A stretch of 64,000 nucleotides of DNA from Rahnella laticis (GCF_015644585.1 NZ_JADOBI010000005.1:310001-374000); one strand, 5' to 3'. Shown: positions 41,969-54,440, counted from the stretch's first letter. The notes: generated from the sequence alone by a model not told the origin. Numbers and translations: made by a program.

Positions 41969-42178
41969 GATAGTCACGCCTTCTTTATTTTTTATGACGT
42001 GTTTTTTATATCAGCAGGGAATAGAAGTGAATATGAGAAATAAGCGTATTTTCGGATAACTTGCCGAGCCCTTACAATAAAAATACAAATATATCCTGAT
42101 TGAAATAACTCAACAGGATGAAGATTATTATCTATTCAAATCTTATTACGACTCTAACAAATCTTAACGTAAGTCTGA

Positions 42179-42207
42179 CAACAACGTTGTTGCGATCTCT
42201 TTATACT
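42179..42207 (+). promoter_or_regulatory. Probable promoter with 14-bp palindrome before the small lipoprotein
   Basis: CAACAACGTTGTTG (42179-42192) is a perfect palindrome, 9 bp upstream of a TATACT -10 element (42202-42207). No good -35 is at the right distance, which suits an activator-dependent promoter. The binding protein is unknown. Confidence 0.45.
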
Positions 42208-42239
42208 CGCCTTGTTTATTCAAACAAAGGATGTCTTTT

Positions 42240-42395
42240 ATGCGTCGTATTTTAGCTTTATTTAGCGTAGCTCTGGTCGTCGTCAGCCTCAGTGGCTGTT
42301 TATTCCCGCCGTTCTGGGGCCCTGGTGGTGGCGGTCACGGTGGTGGTCATGGCGGCGGTGGCCCTGGTGGACCGCGTATGTTCTACAACCATTAA
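42240..42395 (+). CDS. 51-residue Gly/His-rich lipoprotein, unrecognised
   Basis: A small open frame easily missed by length cut-offs. ATG follows AAAGGATGTCTTTT. Residues 1-20 are a lipoprotein signal (MRRILALFSVALVVVSLSGC) with lipobox LSGC and lipidated Cys20. The mature 32 residues start CLFPPFWGP, then a Gly-rich run with His33 and His37 (GGGGHGGGHGGGG), and end RMFYNH. There is no Asp at +2, so outer-membrane sorting is expected. It has a -10 element, a ribosome site and a strong terminator, which together support a real gene. Function unknown; the GGGH pattern could bind metal. Confidence 0.72.
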   Translation: MRRILALFSVALVVVSLSGCLFPPFWGPGGGGHGGGHGGGGPGGPRMFYNH

Positions 42396-42491
42396 TTTAA
42401 TATTCTAATCTGACTCTTATATTTTCAGGTCACTTGTCGGGAGAATAAATGCGTGCGCATTTTAACCTGAATATACTGAGTTATTTCACTT

Positions 42492-42515
42492 AAGGGGCTT
42501 CGGCCCCTTTTTAAT
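42492..42515 (+). terminator. Terminator of the small lipoprotein gene
   Basis: AAGGGGC-TTC-GGCCCCTT, a GC-rich stem with a tight loop, followed by TTTAATT, about 97 bp after the stop. Confidence 0.85.
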
Positions 42516-42696
42516 TATCATCGTTTACACACCAATTAATAATTACGCTCCCTTCCGGCCTTGAAATTTAATCTATCAGACTAATCCTGAAGCGCCCACC
42601 CCTTTAACACTATCTTTTCACTTTACGTGCTAATAACTTAAAAGCGTAAAATCACCCTACGGACTTATGTGAATGTGATCACAAAAAATGGGCAAA

Positions 42697-42722
42697 AAAA
42701 AGGCCGCTTTCGCGGCCTTTTT
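42697..42722. terminator. ihfA operon terminator
   Basis: AAAAAGGCCGC and GCGGCCTTTTT form an 11-bp stem over a TTTC loop, with A and T runs on both sides, 11 bp after the ihfA stop. Confidence 0.88.
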
Positions 42723-42733
42723 GATGATTTTAC

Positions 42734-43030
42734 TTATTCTTTCGGAGTGGCATTCTCAACACGACTTTTCAATTTCTGTCCCGGACGGAAAGTCACCACA
42801 CGACGCGCCGTGATCGGAATATCTTCGCCGGTTTTCGGGTTACGTCCCGGACGTTGGTTTTTGTCACGCAGATCAAAGTTGCCAAAGCCAGACAGTTTTA
42901 CTTGCTCGCCATTTTCCAAAGCACGACGGACTTCTTCGAAAAATATTTCAACAAGGTCTTTGGCATCCCGTTTGCTCAGCCCGAGCTTCTCAAACAGGTG
43001 TTCTGACATTTCAGCTTTAGTAAGCGCCAT
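42734..43030 (-). CDS. ihfA: Integration host factor alpha subunit
   Basis: Nucleoid protein that forms the DNA-bending heterodimer with IhfB. It has 98 residues. HU/IHF motif [20 protein letters not shown], with the intercalating proline in [12 protein letters not shown]. It starts 4 bp after pheT with its ribosome site in the pheT end, as in E. coli, where it is partly cotranscribed with pheST and autoregulated. Confidence 0.98.
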   Translation of the reverse strand: MALTKAEMSEHLFEKLGLSKRDAKDLVEIFFEEVRRALENGEQVKLSGFGNFDLRDKNQRPGRNPKTGEDIPITARRVVTFRPGQKLKSRVENATPKE

Positions 43031-43034
43031 AGGT

Positions 43035-45422
43035 TCAATCCCTCAAGGATGCTTGGAATCGCTGTTTTAGAGCCTCTACGCATTTTGCAACGGTAGCGGC
43101 GATCTCCTCTTCTTCCAGTGTACGGGCGGTATCCTGCAACACCAGACTGATAGCCAGGCTCTTATAACCCTCAGCTACGCCCTTGCCACGGTACACATCA
43201 AACAAGTTTACGCCAACTACCTGATTTGCGCCAACTTTCTTGCACTCTGCCAAAATATCGTCTGCGGGCACGTTTTCAGCCACAACAACAGCGATGTCAC
43301 GACGGTTCGCCGGGAAGCGGGAAATCTCTTTCGCATCAGGCAGTACGCGGTCTGCGACCTTATTCCATAACAGTTCGAAGACAACAGTACGGCCATTGAG
43401 ATCGAGTTTACGTTCCAGTTCCGGGTGTACTACACCAATGAAACCAATACGTTCGCCGCGTAAATAAATCGCTGCGCTCTGCCCAGGGTGCAGTGCAGGA
43501 TTTGCTTCAACCTTGAACTGTACATCGTTCATTTTGCCGGTAAGCTCAAGAATAGCCTCAAGATCACCTTTCAAATCGTAGTAGTCAACTGCCTGACGCG
43601 CCAGATCCCAATGCTCTTCATTTTTCGTTCCGGAGATCACACCAGATAGCATGACGTCCTGACGGATACCCAAATCGGCTTGAGTATCAGGCACAAAGCG
43701 CAGGCCGCTTTCAAATATGCGCACGCGACTTTGCTGACGATTTTGGTTATTGACTACCGCAGTCAGCAGACCAGACCACAGAGAAAGACGCATTGCCGAC
43801 ATTTCGACAGAAATCGGACTTGGCAAAATCAGCGCGTCTTCGCCCGGATGAAGTAATGCCTGCACTTTAGGATCAACGAAACTGTAGGTAATCGCTTCCT
43901 GGAAACCACGGTCAACCAGAAGATTTTTCACACGTTTCAGCGACAGGTTAGCTTCACGGTGTTTGGTCATCACCAGGCTGGCTTTCACCGGGACATCAGG
44001 AATGTTGTTGTAACCGTAGACACGGGCAACTTCTTCCACCAGATCTTCTTCAATTTGCATGTCAAAGCGCCAGCTCGGTGCGACAGCCACCCAGTGATCG
44101 CCTTTATGCTGAACCAGGCAACCCAGACGGGTCAGAATGTCAGTTACCTGCGCATCTTCAACGTGATGGCCAATCAGGCGATCCAGTTTTTCGCGACGCA
44201 GGGTAATGGTTGCGGCTTTCGGCAAATCGGCTTCTGACGTTACATCGATAACCGGACCCGCTTCGCCACCACAAATGCTCAGCAGTAACGCGGTTGCGCG
44301 TTCGATGGCCTTGAATTGCAGCTGCGGATCAACGCCACGTTCATAACGGTGCGACGCGTCGGTGTGCAGACCCTGACGGCGCGCGCGGCCGGTGATAGAC
44401 AGCGGAGCAAAAAATGCAGATTCCAGCAGCACGTCCTGAGTTTCGTCGTTCACACCAGAATGTTCGCCACCAAAAATACCGGCCATCGCCAGTGCTTTGC
44501 CGTGATCGGCGATCACCAGCGTGTCTTCGTTCAGTTTAGCTTCAGTGCCATCAAGCAGAGTCAGCGCTTCATCTTTTTTCGCCATACGCACAACGATACC
44601 GCCGTCGATACGGTTCAGGTCGAAGGCGTGCATTGGCTGACCGAGTTCAAGCAGCACATAGTTGGTGATATCCACGACGGCATCGATTGAACGCGTACCG
44701 CAGCGACGCAGTTTTTCACGCATCCACAATGGCGTAGGCGCCTTAACGTTGATGCCTTTGACTACGCGACCCAGATAACGCGGACAAGCCTGAGGAGCCT
44801 GAACATCGATAGAAATAGCCGTATCAATAGTGGCTTTAACCGGATTCATTTCCGGCTCAACCAGCGGGAGCTGGTTAATCACCGCAACGTCACGCGCCAC
44901 GCCCAGAATACCCAGGCAATCCGCACGGTTTGGCGTCACGCTGATTTCAATAGTCGTGTCGTCCAGTTTCAGGAATTCACGAATATCGGTGCCCACAGGC
45001 GCATCCAGCGGTAACTCGATGATGCCATCGTGATCATCCGAAATCGCCAGCTCAGAGAAAGAGCACAGCATGCCTTCAGACGGTTCGCCACGCAGTTTGG
45101 CTGCCTTGATTTTGAAATCACCCGGCAATACTGCGCCCACTGTGGCGACGGCAACCTTAAGGCCCTGACGGCAGTTTGGTGCTCCACAAACGATGTCCAG
45201 CAGACGATCGCCGCCTACGTTTACTTTCGTTACACGCAGTTTGTCTGCATTCGGATGCTGGCCACATTCGACCACTTCGCCCACTACAACGCCGTTAAAA
45301 GCGCCCGCGACAGGTTCAACGCCATCGACTTCCAGGCCGGCCATGGTGATTTGGTCGGATAATGCTTCGCTGCTGATGGCTGGGTTTACCCACTCACGCA
45401 ACCAGAGTTCACTGAATTTCAT
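43035..45422 (-). CDS. pheT: Phenylalanyl-tRNA synthetase beta subunit
   Basis: Beta chain of the (alpha-beta)2 enzyme, with tRNA-binding and editing domains. It has 795 residues, the E. coli length. It starts [17 protein letters not shown], then an N-terminal tRNA-binding domain (about 39-150), the B3/B4 editing domain ([20 protein letters not shown]), and the C-terminal ferredoxin-fold anticodon-binding domain (about 700-795, [17 protein letters not shown]). It lies 14 bp after pheS. Confidence 0.98.
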   Translation of the reverse strand: MKFSELWLREWVNPAISSEALSDQITMAGLEVDGVEPVAGAFNGVVVGEVVECGQHPNADKLRVTKVNVGGDRLLDIVCGAPNCRQGLKVAVATVGAVLPGDFKIKAAKLRGEPSEGMLCSFSELAISDDHDGIIELPLDAPVGTDIREFLKLDDTTIEISVTPNRADCLGILGVARDVAVINQLPLVEPEMNPVKATIDTAISIDVQAPQACPRYLGRVVKGINVKAPTPLWMREKLRRCGTRSIDAVVDITNYVLLELGQPMHAFDLNRIDGGIVVRMAKKDEALTLLDGTEAKLNEDTLVIADHGKALAMAGIFGGEHSGVNDETQDVLLESAFFAPLSITGRARRQGLHTDASHRYERGVDPQLQFKAIERATALLLSICGGEAGPVIDVTSEADLPKAATITLRREKLDRLIGHHVEDAQVTDILTRLGCLVQHKGDHWVAVAPSWRFDMQIEEDLVEEVARVYGYNNIPDVPVKASLVMTKHREANLSLKRVKNLLVDRGFQEAITYSFVDPKVQALLHPGEDALILPSPISVEMSAMRLSLWSGLLTAVVNNQNRQQSRVRIFESGLRFVPDTQADLGIRQDVMLSGVISGTKNEEHWDLARQAVDYYDLKGDLEAILELTGKMNDVQFKVEANPALHPGQSAAIYLRGERIGFIGVVHPELERKLDLNGRTVVFELLWNKVADRVLPDAKEISRFPANRRDIAVVVAENVPADDILAECKKVGANQVVGVNLFDVYRGKGVAEGYKSLAISLVLQDTARTLEEEEIAATVAKCVEALKQRFQASLRD

Positions 45423-45436
45423 GTGATATTCCCGCC

Positions 45437-46552
<1,116 letters not shown>

Positions 46553-46594
46553 CTACTTTTCGTTTCTTCTCTTACGCGCGAAAGCCTTCCTGAG

Positions 46595-46639
46595 TCAGGC
46601 GCTAAAGTAAAAAAAGAAACGGAAAATAGCAGCATTCAT
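46595..46639 (-). CDS. pheM: PheM leader peptide
   Basis: 14-codon leader peptide [14 protein letters not shown] with five Phe codons, ending in TGA. E. coli PheM is [14 protein letters not shown], so only the last residue differs. Translation senses charged tRNA-Phe and controls pheST through the downstream attenuator. Too short for ordinary gene calling. Confidence 0.95.
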   Translation of the reverse strand: [14 protein letters not shown]

Positions 46640-46737
46640 GCTTGCGTTACCTTAATGATTGTCTTTCTTGTGCCAGGACGTAAACGGGACTGTCAGTATT
46701 AAACAACGAATCAGCCTGTTTTTAAACACAAAATATA

Positions 46738-46761
46738 AAAGAGGGAGCAAGCTCCCTCTTT
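46738..46761 (-). terminator. rplT terminator
   Basis: AAAGAGGGAGC and GCTCCCTCTTT form an 11-bp stem with a 2-nt centre; on the minus strand TATATTTTG follows, 8 bp after the rplT stop. Confidence 0.85.
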
Positions 46762-46769
46762 CACCTGAC

Positions 46770-47141
<372 letters not shown>

Positions 47142-47168
47142 TTATATTCTAGATTAAAAAAAGTGTAT

Positions 47169-47366
47169 TTATGCGTACGGCAGACATGCAGAGACCAGAC
47201 CCAAATCGTTCTTGGATACCAGGCCTTTTGGACGCAAGTGACGTTTACGCTTAGTAGCTTTTTTGGTCAGAATATGACGCAGGTTTGCGTGCTTACGCTT
47301 AAAACCACCGTTGGCGGTTTTTTTGAAGCGTTTAGCGGCGCCGCGTACTGTTTTGATCTTTGGCAT
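47169..47366 (-). CDS. rpmI: 50S ribosomal protein L35
   Basis: 65-residue highly basic protein. The start [20 protein letters not shown] matches the family; a start four codons upstream is spurious. It lies between infC and rplT. Confidence 0.98.
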   Translation of the reverse strand: MPKIKTVRGAAKRFKKTANGGFKRKHANLRHILTKKATKRKRHLRPKGLVSKNDLGLVSACLPYA

Positions 47367-47420
47367 TTTAAATTCCACTTCGCATTGTTATTAACATGAA
47401 TCAGAAAGGCGAATCCAGCA

Positions 47421-47442
47421 TGCGCGGTGCGAACACCGCGCA
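47421..47442 (-). promoter_or_regulatory. infC-rpmI intergenic hairpin
   Basis: TGCGCGGTG and CACCGCGCA form a 9-bp stem with a 4-nt loop and no T tract. It lies in the region where E. coli rpmI is translationally repressed by L20 through a structured leader, so it is probably part of that fold. Confidence 0.5.
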
Positions 47443-47461
47443 GCAGGATTACTTGGAAGCC

Positions 47462-48016
<555 letters not shown>

Positions 48017-49945
48017 TTATTCCTCCAGTTGATGAAGACTTCTGCTGCGGATTTCCGCCAGCAGTTTGTCAACGACTTCGCTAACATCCATGCTTCCCAA
48101 GTCTTTGCCGCGGCGGGTACGAACAGCAACTTTGCCTGATTCGACCTCTTTATCGCCACAAACTAACATGTAAGGAACACGGCGCAGCGTGTGTTCGCGG
48201 ATTTTAAAGCCAATCTTCTCATTTCTCAAGTCGGCTTTAACGCGAATGCCTGCATCTTGCAGTTTTTTAGTTAATTCTTCGACATACGGCGCTTGTGAAT
48301 CAGTAATGTTCATGATCACAACTTGCACCGGTGCCATCCAGGTCGGGAAGAACCCGGCGTATTCTTCGGTCAGAATACCGATGAAGCGCTCCATGGAACC
48401 CAGGATAGCACGGTGAATCATTACCGGGACCTGACGGTCGTTGCTTTCGCCAATATAGGAGGCGTTCAAGCGACCAGGTAATGAAAAGTCGAGCTGCACG
48501 GTACCACACTGCCACGCACGATCCAAACAATCATGCAAGGTAAATTCAATTTTCGGACCGTAGAACGCACCTTCACCCGGCTGATATTCGAATTCAATCT
48601 TGTTTTCGGTCAGTGCTGCGGCCAGGTCATCTTCCGCCTTAGTCCACATTTCGTCAGTACCAATGCGCTTCTCAGGACGGGTGGACAGTTTCACCACAAT
48701 CTTTTCGAAACCAAAAGTGCTGTACATGTCGTAAACCATGCGGATACAGCTGTTCACTTCGTCGCGAACCTGCTCTTCAGTACAGAAGATGTGGGCGTCG
48801 TCCTGAGTGAAACCACGAACACGCATCAGGCCGTGCAATGCACCAGACGGCTCGTTACGGTGGCAGCTGCCGAACTCGGCCATACGCAATGGCAAATCAC
48901 GGTAGGATTTCAGACCCTGGTTGAAGATCTGAACATGCCCCGGGCAGTTCATCGGTTTGATGCAATATTCACGGTTTTCAGAAGAAGTAGTGAACATCGC
49001 TTCTTTGTAGTTTTCCCAGTGACCGGTTTTTTCCCACAGTACGCGATCCATCATGAACGGACCTTTGACTTCCTGATAGTCGTAAGACTTCAGTTTCATA
49101 CGTACGAAGGCTTCCAGCTCACGGAAAATAGTCCACCCATCGTTGTGCCAGAACACCATGCCCGGCGCTTCTTCCTGCATGTGATACAGGTCGAGTTGTT
49201 TACCGATTTTACGGTGATCGCGCTTGCCGGCTTCTTCCAGACGCTGAATGTAGGCATTCAGTTGCTTTTTATCTGCCCAAGCAGTGCCGTAGATACGTTG
49301 CAGCATTTTGTTATCGCTGTTGCCACGCCAGTATGCACCGGAAGTTTTCTGCAGTTTGAAATGATGGCAGAAACGCATATTCGGTACGTGCGGACCACGG
49401 CACATATCCACATATTCTTCATGATGATACAGGCCCGGACGATCGTCATGGCTGATGTTTTCATCCAGAATCGCGACTTTGTATTCTTCACCACGGCTTG
49501 CAAAGGTATCGCGCGCTTCCTGCCAGCTGACTTTCTTTTTAATAACGTCATAATTCTTTTCAGCCAGTTCGTGCATACGCTTTTCAAGCAGTTCGATGTC
49601 TTCCTGAGTGAGCGTACGATCTAAATCGACGTCATAATAGAAGCCATTATCGATAACCGGGCCGATAGCCATTTTGGTATCTGGCCACAATTGCTTGATG
49701 GCATGACCCAAAAGGTGCGCACAGGAGTGACGCAAAATTTCAAGACCGGCTTCGTCTTTAGCGGTGATGATCGCCAGTTGTGCGTCGGTTTCAATCAGAT
49801 CGGTTGCATCAACCAGTTCGCCGTTAACGCGACCAGCGATACAGGCTTTCGCCAGACCAGGACCGATATCGAGAGCAACATCAAGAGGTGAAACGGGGCG
49901 ATCAAAAACGCGCTGGCTTCCGTCAGGAAGAGTAATGACAGGCAT
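48017..49945 (-). CDS. thrS: Threonyl-tRNA synthetase
   Basis: Class-II synthetase of 642 residues, the E. coli length. TGS domain (1-about 61), editing domain with [20 protein letters not shown] and the second CRGPH region, catalytic core with [12 protein letters not shown] and [19 protein letters not shown], and the C-terminal anticodon domain (about 535-642). In E. coli ThrS represses its own mRNA at a leader operator; the 290-bp upstream region is long enough but I cannot draw that fold with confidence. Confidence 0.98.
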   Translation of the reverse strand: MPVITLPDGSQRVFDRPVSPLDVALDIGPGLAKACIAGRVNGELVDATDLIETDAQLAIITAKDEAGLEILRHSCAHLLGHAIKQLWPDTKMAIGPVIDNGFYYDVDLDRTLTQEDIELLEKRMHELAEKNYDVIKKKVSWQEARDTFASRGEEYKVAILDENISHDDRPGLYHHEEYVDMCRGPHVPNMRFCHHFKLQKTSGAYWRGNSDNKMLQRIYGTAWADKKQLNAYIQRLEEAGKRDHRKIGKQLDLYHMQEEAPGMVFWHNDGWTIFRELEAFVRMKLKSYDYQEVKGPFMMDRVLWEKTGHWENYKEAMFTTSSENREYCIKPMNCPGHVQIFNQGLKSYRDLPLRMAEFGSCHRNEPSGALHGLMRVRGFTQDDAHIFCTEEQVRDEVNSCIRMVYDMYSTFGFEKIVVKLSTRPEKRIGTDEMWTKAEDDLAAALTENKIEFEYQPGEGAFYGPKIEFTLHDCLDRAWQCGTVQLDFSLPGRLNASYIGESNDRQVPVMIHRAILGSMERFIGILTEEYAGFFPTWMAPVQVVIMNITDSQAPYVEELTKKLQDAGIRVKADLRNEKIGFKIREHTLRRVPYMLVCGDKEVESGKVAVRTRRGKDLGSMDVSEVVDKLLAEIRSRSLHQLEE

Positions 49946-50235
49946 GTTAATTCCTTAATCTACAGTGGTGCCCCACACGACAGAGCACATCTAGAAAAAT
50001 ATTTGAGTTTAATTTCATGTAGTTATTCACGCTATTCAGCTTTACTTTGCCAAATATAGGCACCCTGGAATACATCACGTAATTGTATCGGGATGCGACG
50101 TGAAAACAGACAGCGAGTTTACCACCCGTAAAGTGCGAATTTCCAGCAACCTGTGTTGCTTAAGATGGATATTTTTCGTGTAATCCCCTCCGGACACGCT
50201 AAGGTAAACACAAACGCTTTTCAAAAGGGAAATTT

Positions 50236-50919
50236 ATGTCAGAAGTCAGCCTGTTATTTCAGGCCATCGGATTGGGTTTAGTGGTGATTCTTCCGCTGGC
50301 GAATCCGTTAACTACCGTTGCCCTCTTACTTGGGCTATCCGGAAACATGACAGCGCAGGAGCGAAATCAGCAGTCGCTGATGGCCTCGGTGTACGTTTTC
50401 ATCATCATGATGGTTGCCTACTACGCCGGACAACTGGTGATGAATACCTTCGGGATTTCAATTCCCGGCTTGCGTATTGCGGGTGGCCTGATTGTCACAT
50501 TTATCGGTTTCCGAATGCTTTTCCCTCAGCCGCACGTTGAAGAGAAGGTGCTGATGGAAAACAAAACCGAGGAGATGAAACGGCAGGATTCACCGAATAT
50601 CGCGTTTGTGCCGCTGGCGATGCCAAGCACCGCGGGCCCGGGTACTATTGCGATGATTATCAGCAGCGCATCAACCATCAGGGAAGGTTCAGATTTTCCT
50701 CACTGGGTAATTTTAGTCGCGCCGGTGCTGATTTTCTTTCTGGTCAGCCTGATTTTATGGCTCACATTGCGCAGTGCGGGTGGAATTATGCGTCTGGTTG
50801 GGAAAAGCGGGATTGAAGCAATTTCACGGCTGATGGGATTCTTACTGGTCTGTATGGGCGTGCAGTTTGTGATTAACGGCGTGACTGAAATTATTTCTCA
50901 TTTTCCGCCAGCAGCCTGA
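50236..50919 (+). CDS. marC: MarC-family integral membrane protein
   Basis: 227-residue inner-membrane protein of the MarC/UPF0056 family (E. coli MarC 221), six hydrophobic helices in two repeats: [20 protein letters not shown] in the first, [20 protein letters not shown] in the second. Function is not established; MarC is no longer thought to give antibiotic resistance. AAAGGG precedes the ATG. No marRAB genes are nearby. Calling it marC rather than a paralogue is less certain than the family. Confidence 0.85.
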   Translation: MSEVSLLFQAIGLGLVVILPLANPLTTVALLLGLSGNMTAQERNQQSLMASVYVFIIMMVAYYAGQLVMNTFGISIPGLRIAGGLIVTFIGFRMLFPQPHVEEKVLMENKTEEMKRQDSPNIAFVPLAMPSTAGPGTIAMIISSASTIREGSDFPHWVILVAPVLIFFLVSLILWLTLRSAGGIMRLVGKSGIEAISRLMGFLLVCMGVQFVINGVTEIISHFPPAA

Positions 50920-50937
50920 TTCGCTACTGGCGGAAAA
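50901..50937. terminator. Terminator overlapping the marC 3' end
   Basis: TTTTCCGCCAG and CTGGCGGAAAA form an 11-bp stem with a 15-nt loop. The left arm begins inside the last marC codons and the stop lies in the loop. It separates convergent marC and emtA; T tracts are short. Confidence 0.65.
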
Positions 50938-50943
50938 CGAAAT

Positions 50944-51579
50944 TTAACGCATCGCCAGATAGGCGCTGTTCACTTTCCACAGATAACGCGGAGCCTGAGG
51001 CGCCGGATGTTTCTGCTGCACATGCTGGTAAAACTCTTGCGGGGACATCTGATTAATTTTCGCAATTGCATATGTTTTATCTTTCGCGAAAGTTCTCAGT
51101 AAGGCCCCTGCCCCGTTAACGTAGGCCACCGTCGTTGCAAAACGACGGGTTTCCGGATTACTGATCCCCGCCAGTTGTTGCTGGAGGATACTCAGATACG
51201 CCGTGCCCAAGTCGATATTCATCGCCGGGTCTTTCAGTTCATGAGCGCTGGGCTGCCCGTAACGTCCTTTCATCCGGTAGGCATCGCGTCCTGCCGTTGA
51301 GGCCTTTAGCTGCATTAACCCAATCGCATTCGATTTACTGACAACGGTTGGGTTATATCCAGATTCAACCTGAATGATTGCTTTAACAAGTGTTTCGTCG
51401 ACGCCGTAAGTATTTGCCGCCTGGTGAATAACATCACCATAAGGCCCCGGATGCATTAATGAAGTTTCGCTTTGTATGGGTGGCGATGGATTCAAAAAAT
51501 GCGTGGTTTTAACCGGTGTTTCTTTAGCGCAACCCGCCAGTAAAAGCGCGGCCATCAAATAAAGAATTTTTGGTTTCAC
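50944..51579 (-). CDS. emtA: EmtA (MltE) membrane-bound lytic murein transglycosylase
   Basis: Outer-membrane lipoprotein that cleaves glycan strands inside the sacculus. The GTG start after GAGAGAGAAAAC gives MKPKILYLMAALLLAGC and 211 residues (E. coli 203), with lipidated Cys17. The SLT domain has the catalytic Glu72 in IIQVESGYNP, then SNAIGLMQLKASTAGRDAYR, VAYVNGAGALLRTF and the C-terminal HPAPQAPRYLWKV, all matching EmtA. A longer start lacks a signal sequence. Confidence 0.93.
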   Translation of the reverse strand: MKPKILYLMAALLLAGCAKETPVKTTHFLNPSPPIQSETSLMHPGPYGDVIHQAANTYGVDETLVKAIIQVESGYNPTVVSKSNAIGLMQLKASTAGRDAYRMKGRYGQPSAHELKDPAMNIDLGTAYLSILQQQLAGISNPETRRFATTVAYVNGAGALLRTFAKDKTYAIAKINQMSPQEFYQHVQQKHPAPQAPRYLWKVNSAYLAMR

Positions 51580-51901
51580 GTTTTCTCTCTCGCGACTGGG
51601 ACGAGGGCTAGCATATACATCTTCTTCCCACACCTGAATATATTTTTAGTCTATTATTATTATTGTTTTGTTAAACAAGGGGGTTAGGCACATGTCGATA
51701 AGACAATTCTGCATATAAAACCTCTTTAATGTCACATATTCTGAAATTAACAGATTCATTGATTACACTCTCAGTTCAGCCACGTCGCAATACGCATAAA
51801 TTAACAGCATCATCTGATTCAGCCGTGCGCGGGATCGGGTTTTTGAACCACAAAAAACGCTAACTTAATGAATTATCGGGCCAGTCAGAAGGGGTGATAC
51901 C
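51580..51901. other. Intergenic region between divergent emtA and yniA
   Basis: AT-rich, 322 bp, with no supportable gene. It must carry both promoters; I cannot place them convincingly. Confidence 0.4.
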
Positions 51902-52771
51902 ATGTGGCAAGCCGTCAATCGTTTGTTGAGTGAACACCTGGGCAGTGCTGAAATCCGCGAACGTGTTGAACTGCCGGGAGGAGAAATTCACCCGGCCTGG
52001 CGGTTGAGCTACGGTGACAGGGATGTATTCGTGAAGTGCAATGCGCGCGAAATGCTCCCTATTTTCGCGGCTGAAGCCGATCAGCTCGCCCTGCTTGCCC
52101 GAAGTCAGACGGTTCGCGTACCTGAGGTTTATGGTGTTGGCAGCGATCGTGACTACAGTTTCCTGTTGCTGGAATATATCCCGCAAAAGCCTCTGGATGC
52201 CCATAACGCCTACATTTTAGGGCAGCAACTTGCCGCGTTACATCAGTGGAGCGAGCAACTGCAATTCGGTCTTGATTTCGATAATGAGCTGGCGACCTTG
52301 CCGCAACCCAACAGCTGGCAGCGGCGCTGGGCGACATTCTTTGCCGAACAGCGTATCGGCTGGCAGTTGCAACTGGCGGCGGAAAAAGGAATGACGTTCG
52401 GCAATATCGAAGATATCACTGCAATGGTTCATGCCCGCTTACAGAACCACCAGCCTCAGCCTTCTTTACTCCACGGCGATTTATGGCCGCACAACTGTGG
52501 CCTTTCCGAACACGGACCGGTCATTTTCGATCCCGCCTGTTACTGGGGCGACAGGGAATGCGATCTGGCGATGCTTCCGCTGTATCCTAATGTTCCGCCA
52601 CAATTATATGACGGTTATCAGAGCAAAACGCCGCTTCCGGATGACTTCATTTCCAGGCAACCCATCTACCAGTTATATTACCTGCTAAATCGCAGCAATT
52701 TATTCGGAGGGCAGCATCTCGTCGTTGCCCAGCGCGCTATCGAAAGGCTTCTCCACGACGATATTAATTAG
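51902..52771 (+). CDS. yniA: YniA, fructosamine kinase family protein
   Basis: Predicted ketosamine-3-kinase that phosphorylates sugar-modified amines so that they fall off. It has 289 residues (E. coli 286). Kinase-fold motifs are DVFVKCN (ATP lysine), the Glu of FAAEADQLALLA, catalytic loop LLHGDLWPHNCGL, and the metal Asp in VIFDPACYWGDRECDLAM. E. coli yniA is also followed by yniB and yniC. Confidence 0.93.
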   Translation: MWQAVNRLLSEHLGSAEIRERVELPGGEIHPAWRLSYGDRDVFVKCNAREMLPIFAAEADQLALLARSQTVRVPEVYGVGSDRDYSFLLLEYIPQKPLDAHNAYILGQQLAALHQWSEQLQFGLDFDNELATLPQPNSWQRRWATFFAEQRIGWQLQLAAEKGMTFGNIEDITAMVHARLQNHQPQPSLLHGDLWPHNCGLSEHGPVIFDPACYWGDRECDLAMLPLYPNVPPQLYDGYQSKTPLPDDFISRQPIYQLYYLLNRSNLFGGQHLVVAQRAIERLLHDDIN

Positions 52772-52796
52772 CCTGATAAATTTTTTTATGCATAAA

Positions 52797-52836
52797 CAAA
52801 TAAGGCCTGAATAATAAAAATATTCAGGCCTTATTT
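52797..52836. terminator. Bidirectional terminator between yniA and yniB
   Basis: AAATAAGGCCTGAATA and TATTCAGGCCTTATTT form a 16-bp perfect stem with an AT loop; A/T runs on both sides. Confidence 0.85.
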
Positions 52837-52877
52837 ATGAGAAAGACAAGTCAGATGTTACAAAAAGTAATCTCAGT

Positions 52878-53429
52878 TCAACCTGCAATTAAACCTAATA
52901 ATTTCAAAACGAAATAGGCAACGACTGCAATAACGATGGGCAGGATATAGAGCGGGAAATACTGCACCAGGATTGTATGTCTCGGGATGACAATCCGTTC
53001 TTCAATTTGTGGTCGTGTACGCCCTTCCGCGCCTTTCGCCTGTTCGAGGATCAGCTGATCCTGAATGCCTTCACGGATATGTTTCACCTGACGGGACATT
53101 CTTGCGCCGGATGCCTGTAACGCCAGACCGACAAAAATCAGCCAGTAGATAATAAAGAACACGATGTTGGCGGTGGTGACGCCCTGCCCCAAAGCGGGAA
53201 CGGGGGAGTTGTACCAGAAAACGTTAAGAAACGAGGTGTTGAACTTCACCATATCAACCATCACGTGGACGAAATCCAGCATAACGGCATTGATGCCCTG
53301 CTCAGTTTTAGTGTGTTCGTTAATAAAATTAAGCAATGAAATCAGTGTTGAAAGCAGCGCAGGGATAAAAATAATCCATCCTGCAATCCGTTTAATCACT
53401 GCCACGCGTCCGGCTTGTTGGTACGTCAT
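52878..53429 (-). CDS. yniB: YniB family inner-membrane protein
   Basis: 183 residues (E. coli YniB 178), with hydrophobic helices near 15-35, 78-105 and at the C terminus (LYILPIVIAVVAYFVLKLLG). The position between yniA and yniC, on the opposite strand, is as in E. coli. No function is known. Confidence 0.9.
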   Translation of the reverse strand: MTYQQAGRVAVIKRIAGWIIFIPALLSTLISLLNFINEHTKTEQGINAVMLDFVHVMVDMVKFNTSFLNVFWYNSPVPALGQGVTTANIVFFIIYWLIFVGLALQASGARMSRQVKHIREGIQDQLILEQAKGAEGRTRPQIEERIVIPRHTILVQYFPLYILPIVIAVVAYFVLKLLGLIAG

Positions 53430-53635
53430 GAATTCCCCTTGTTAGGACACCTAAAGCAACACGTAAGTTTACCCACAGAAAGTATTTTGCGCCCAATGTT
53501 TTAATCAGTTACTGGCGATGCTTGCCTGAAACAGCGCTTATGTCGGTTTTCCTGACCGTTCCTGTATCGGATTTCACCCTCAGAACCGGCGGTGTTAGAG
53601 TAAAGCGTCAATTCACTTTTACGGAGTCCGCTTTC

Positions 53636-54301
53636 ATGGCTTATGTTCGCCCTGTTAATGCAGCAATTTTCGATATGGATGGTCTGTTAATTGATTCTGA
53701 ACCACTTTGGGTTCAGGCAGAACTGGACGTTTTCGGTAGCCTGGGCGTCGATATTACCCAGCGACATTTACTGCCGGATACGCTGGGGTTGCGCGTCGAT
53801 CAGGTGGTCAGAATGTGGTATCAAACGCTGCCATGGCAGGGGCCCACACAGGACGAAGTGTCTAAAATGATCATCGCGCGCACCATCGAACTGGTGGAAC
53901 AAACGCGCCCTTTGCTGCCGGGTGTGAACCAGGCACTTGAGCTGTGTCGTGACAGCGGGCTGAAGATTGGCCTCGCGTCTGCTTCTCCTTTATTCATGCT
54001 CAGGGCGGTTCTTGAAATGTTCAACCTGCAATCCTATTTTCAGGTGATCACTTCGGCAGAAAACCTGCCTTACAGTAAACCGCACCCCGAAGTTTATCTG
54101 CTTGCCGCCGGAGAGTTGCAGGTTGATCCCCTGAACTGCGTCACGCTCGAAGACTCTTTCAACGGGATGATTGCCACGAAAGCCGCACGCATGCGCTCGA
54201 TTGTTGTTCCCGCCAGTGAGTATCGCGAAGATCCACGTTGGGCGCTGGCCGACACCAGGCTCGCGACCCTTGAAGCTTTAGTGCCTGCACATATCCTCTG
54301 A
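53636..54301 (+). CDS. hxpB: YniC (HxpB) hexitol/hexose phosphatase, HAD family
   Basis: Haloacid-dehalogenase phosphatase; E. coli YniC hydrolyses 2-deoxyglucose-6-phosphate and hexitol phosphates. The start MAYVRPVNAAIFDMDGLLID, with GGAG upstream, gives 221 residues (E. coli 222). Catalytic Asp13 and Asp15 are in FDMDGLL, motif II GLASASP, motif III KPHPEVYL, motif IV TLEDSFNGM. A 38-residue upstream extension is not conserved. Confidence 0.94.
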   Translation: MAYVRPVNAAIFDMDGLLIDSEPLWVQAELDVFGSLGVDITQRHLLPDTLGLRVDQVVRMWYQTLPWQGPTQDEVSKMIIARTIELVEQTRPLLPGVNQALELCRDSGLKIGLASASPLFMLRAVLEMFNLQSYFQVITSAENLPYSKPHPEVYLLAAGELQVDPLNCVTLEDSFNGMIATKAARMRSIVVPASEYREDPRWALADTRLATLEALVPAHIL

Positions 54302-54320
54302 GACATCTTCCCGGGTAAGC

Positions 54321-54351
54321 CGGCGCAGAAACACACCCCGCTTCTGCGCCG
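54321..54351 (+). terminator. Probable hxpB terminator
   Basis: CGGCGCAGAA and TTCTGCGCCG form a 10-bp stem with an 11-nt loop, 19 bp after the stop; no strong T tract. Confidence 0.6.
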
Positions 54352-54440
54352 TTCCCTGCTTCAGCCTGACTTCGCATTTTCCCTGCCACATTTCCCCGAA
54401 CAGCGTTTAATTTCGCGAACCTTGAACTGCCTCATAAAAT

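Larger units (their letters stand above)
42396..42733. other. Interval between the small lipoprotein and ihfA
   Basis: Holds two terminators for the convergent genes. Between them (about 42520-42690) I see nothing further, only AT-rich sequence. Confidence 0.5.

Noticed and set aside
42240..42395. Gly-rich repeat DNA as a CRISPR or tandem repeat
   Set aside because: The repeats are GGT/GGC codons in one open frame with lipoprotein signal, ribosome site and terminator; no spacers.
48533..49624. 363-residue plus-strand open frame
   Set aside because: Antisense to thrS; product is Phe/Val-rich as expected of a mirror frame.
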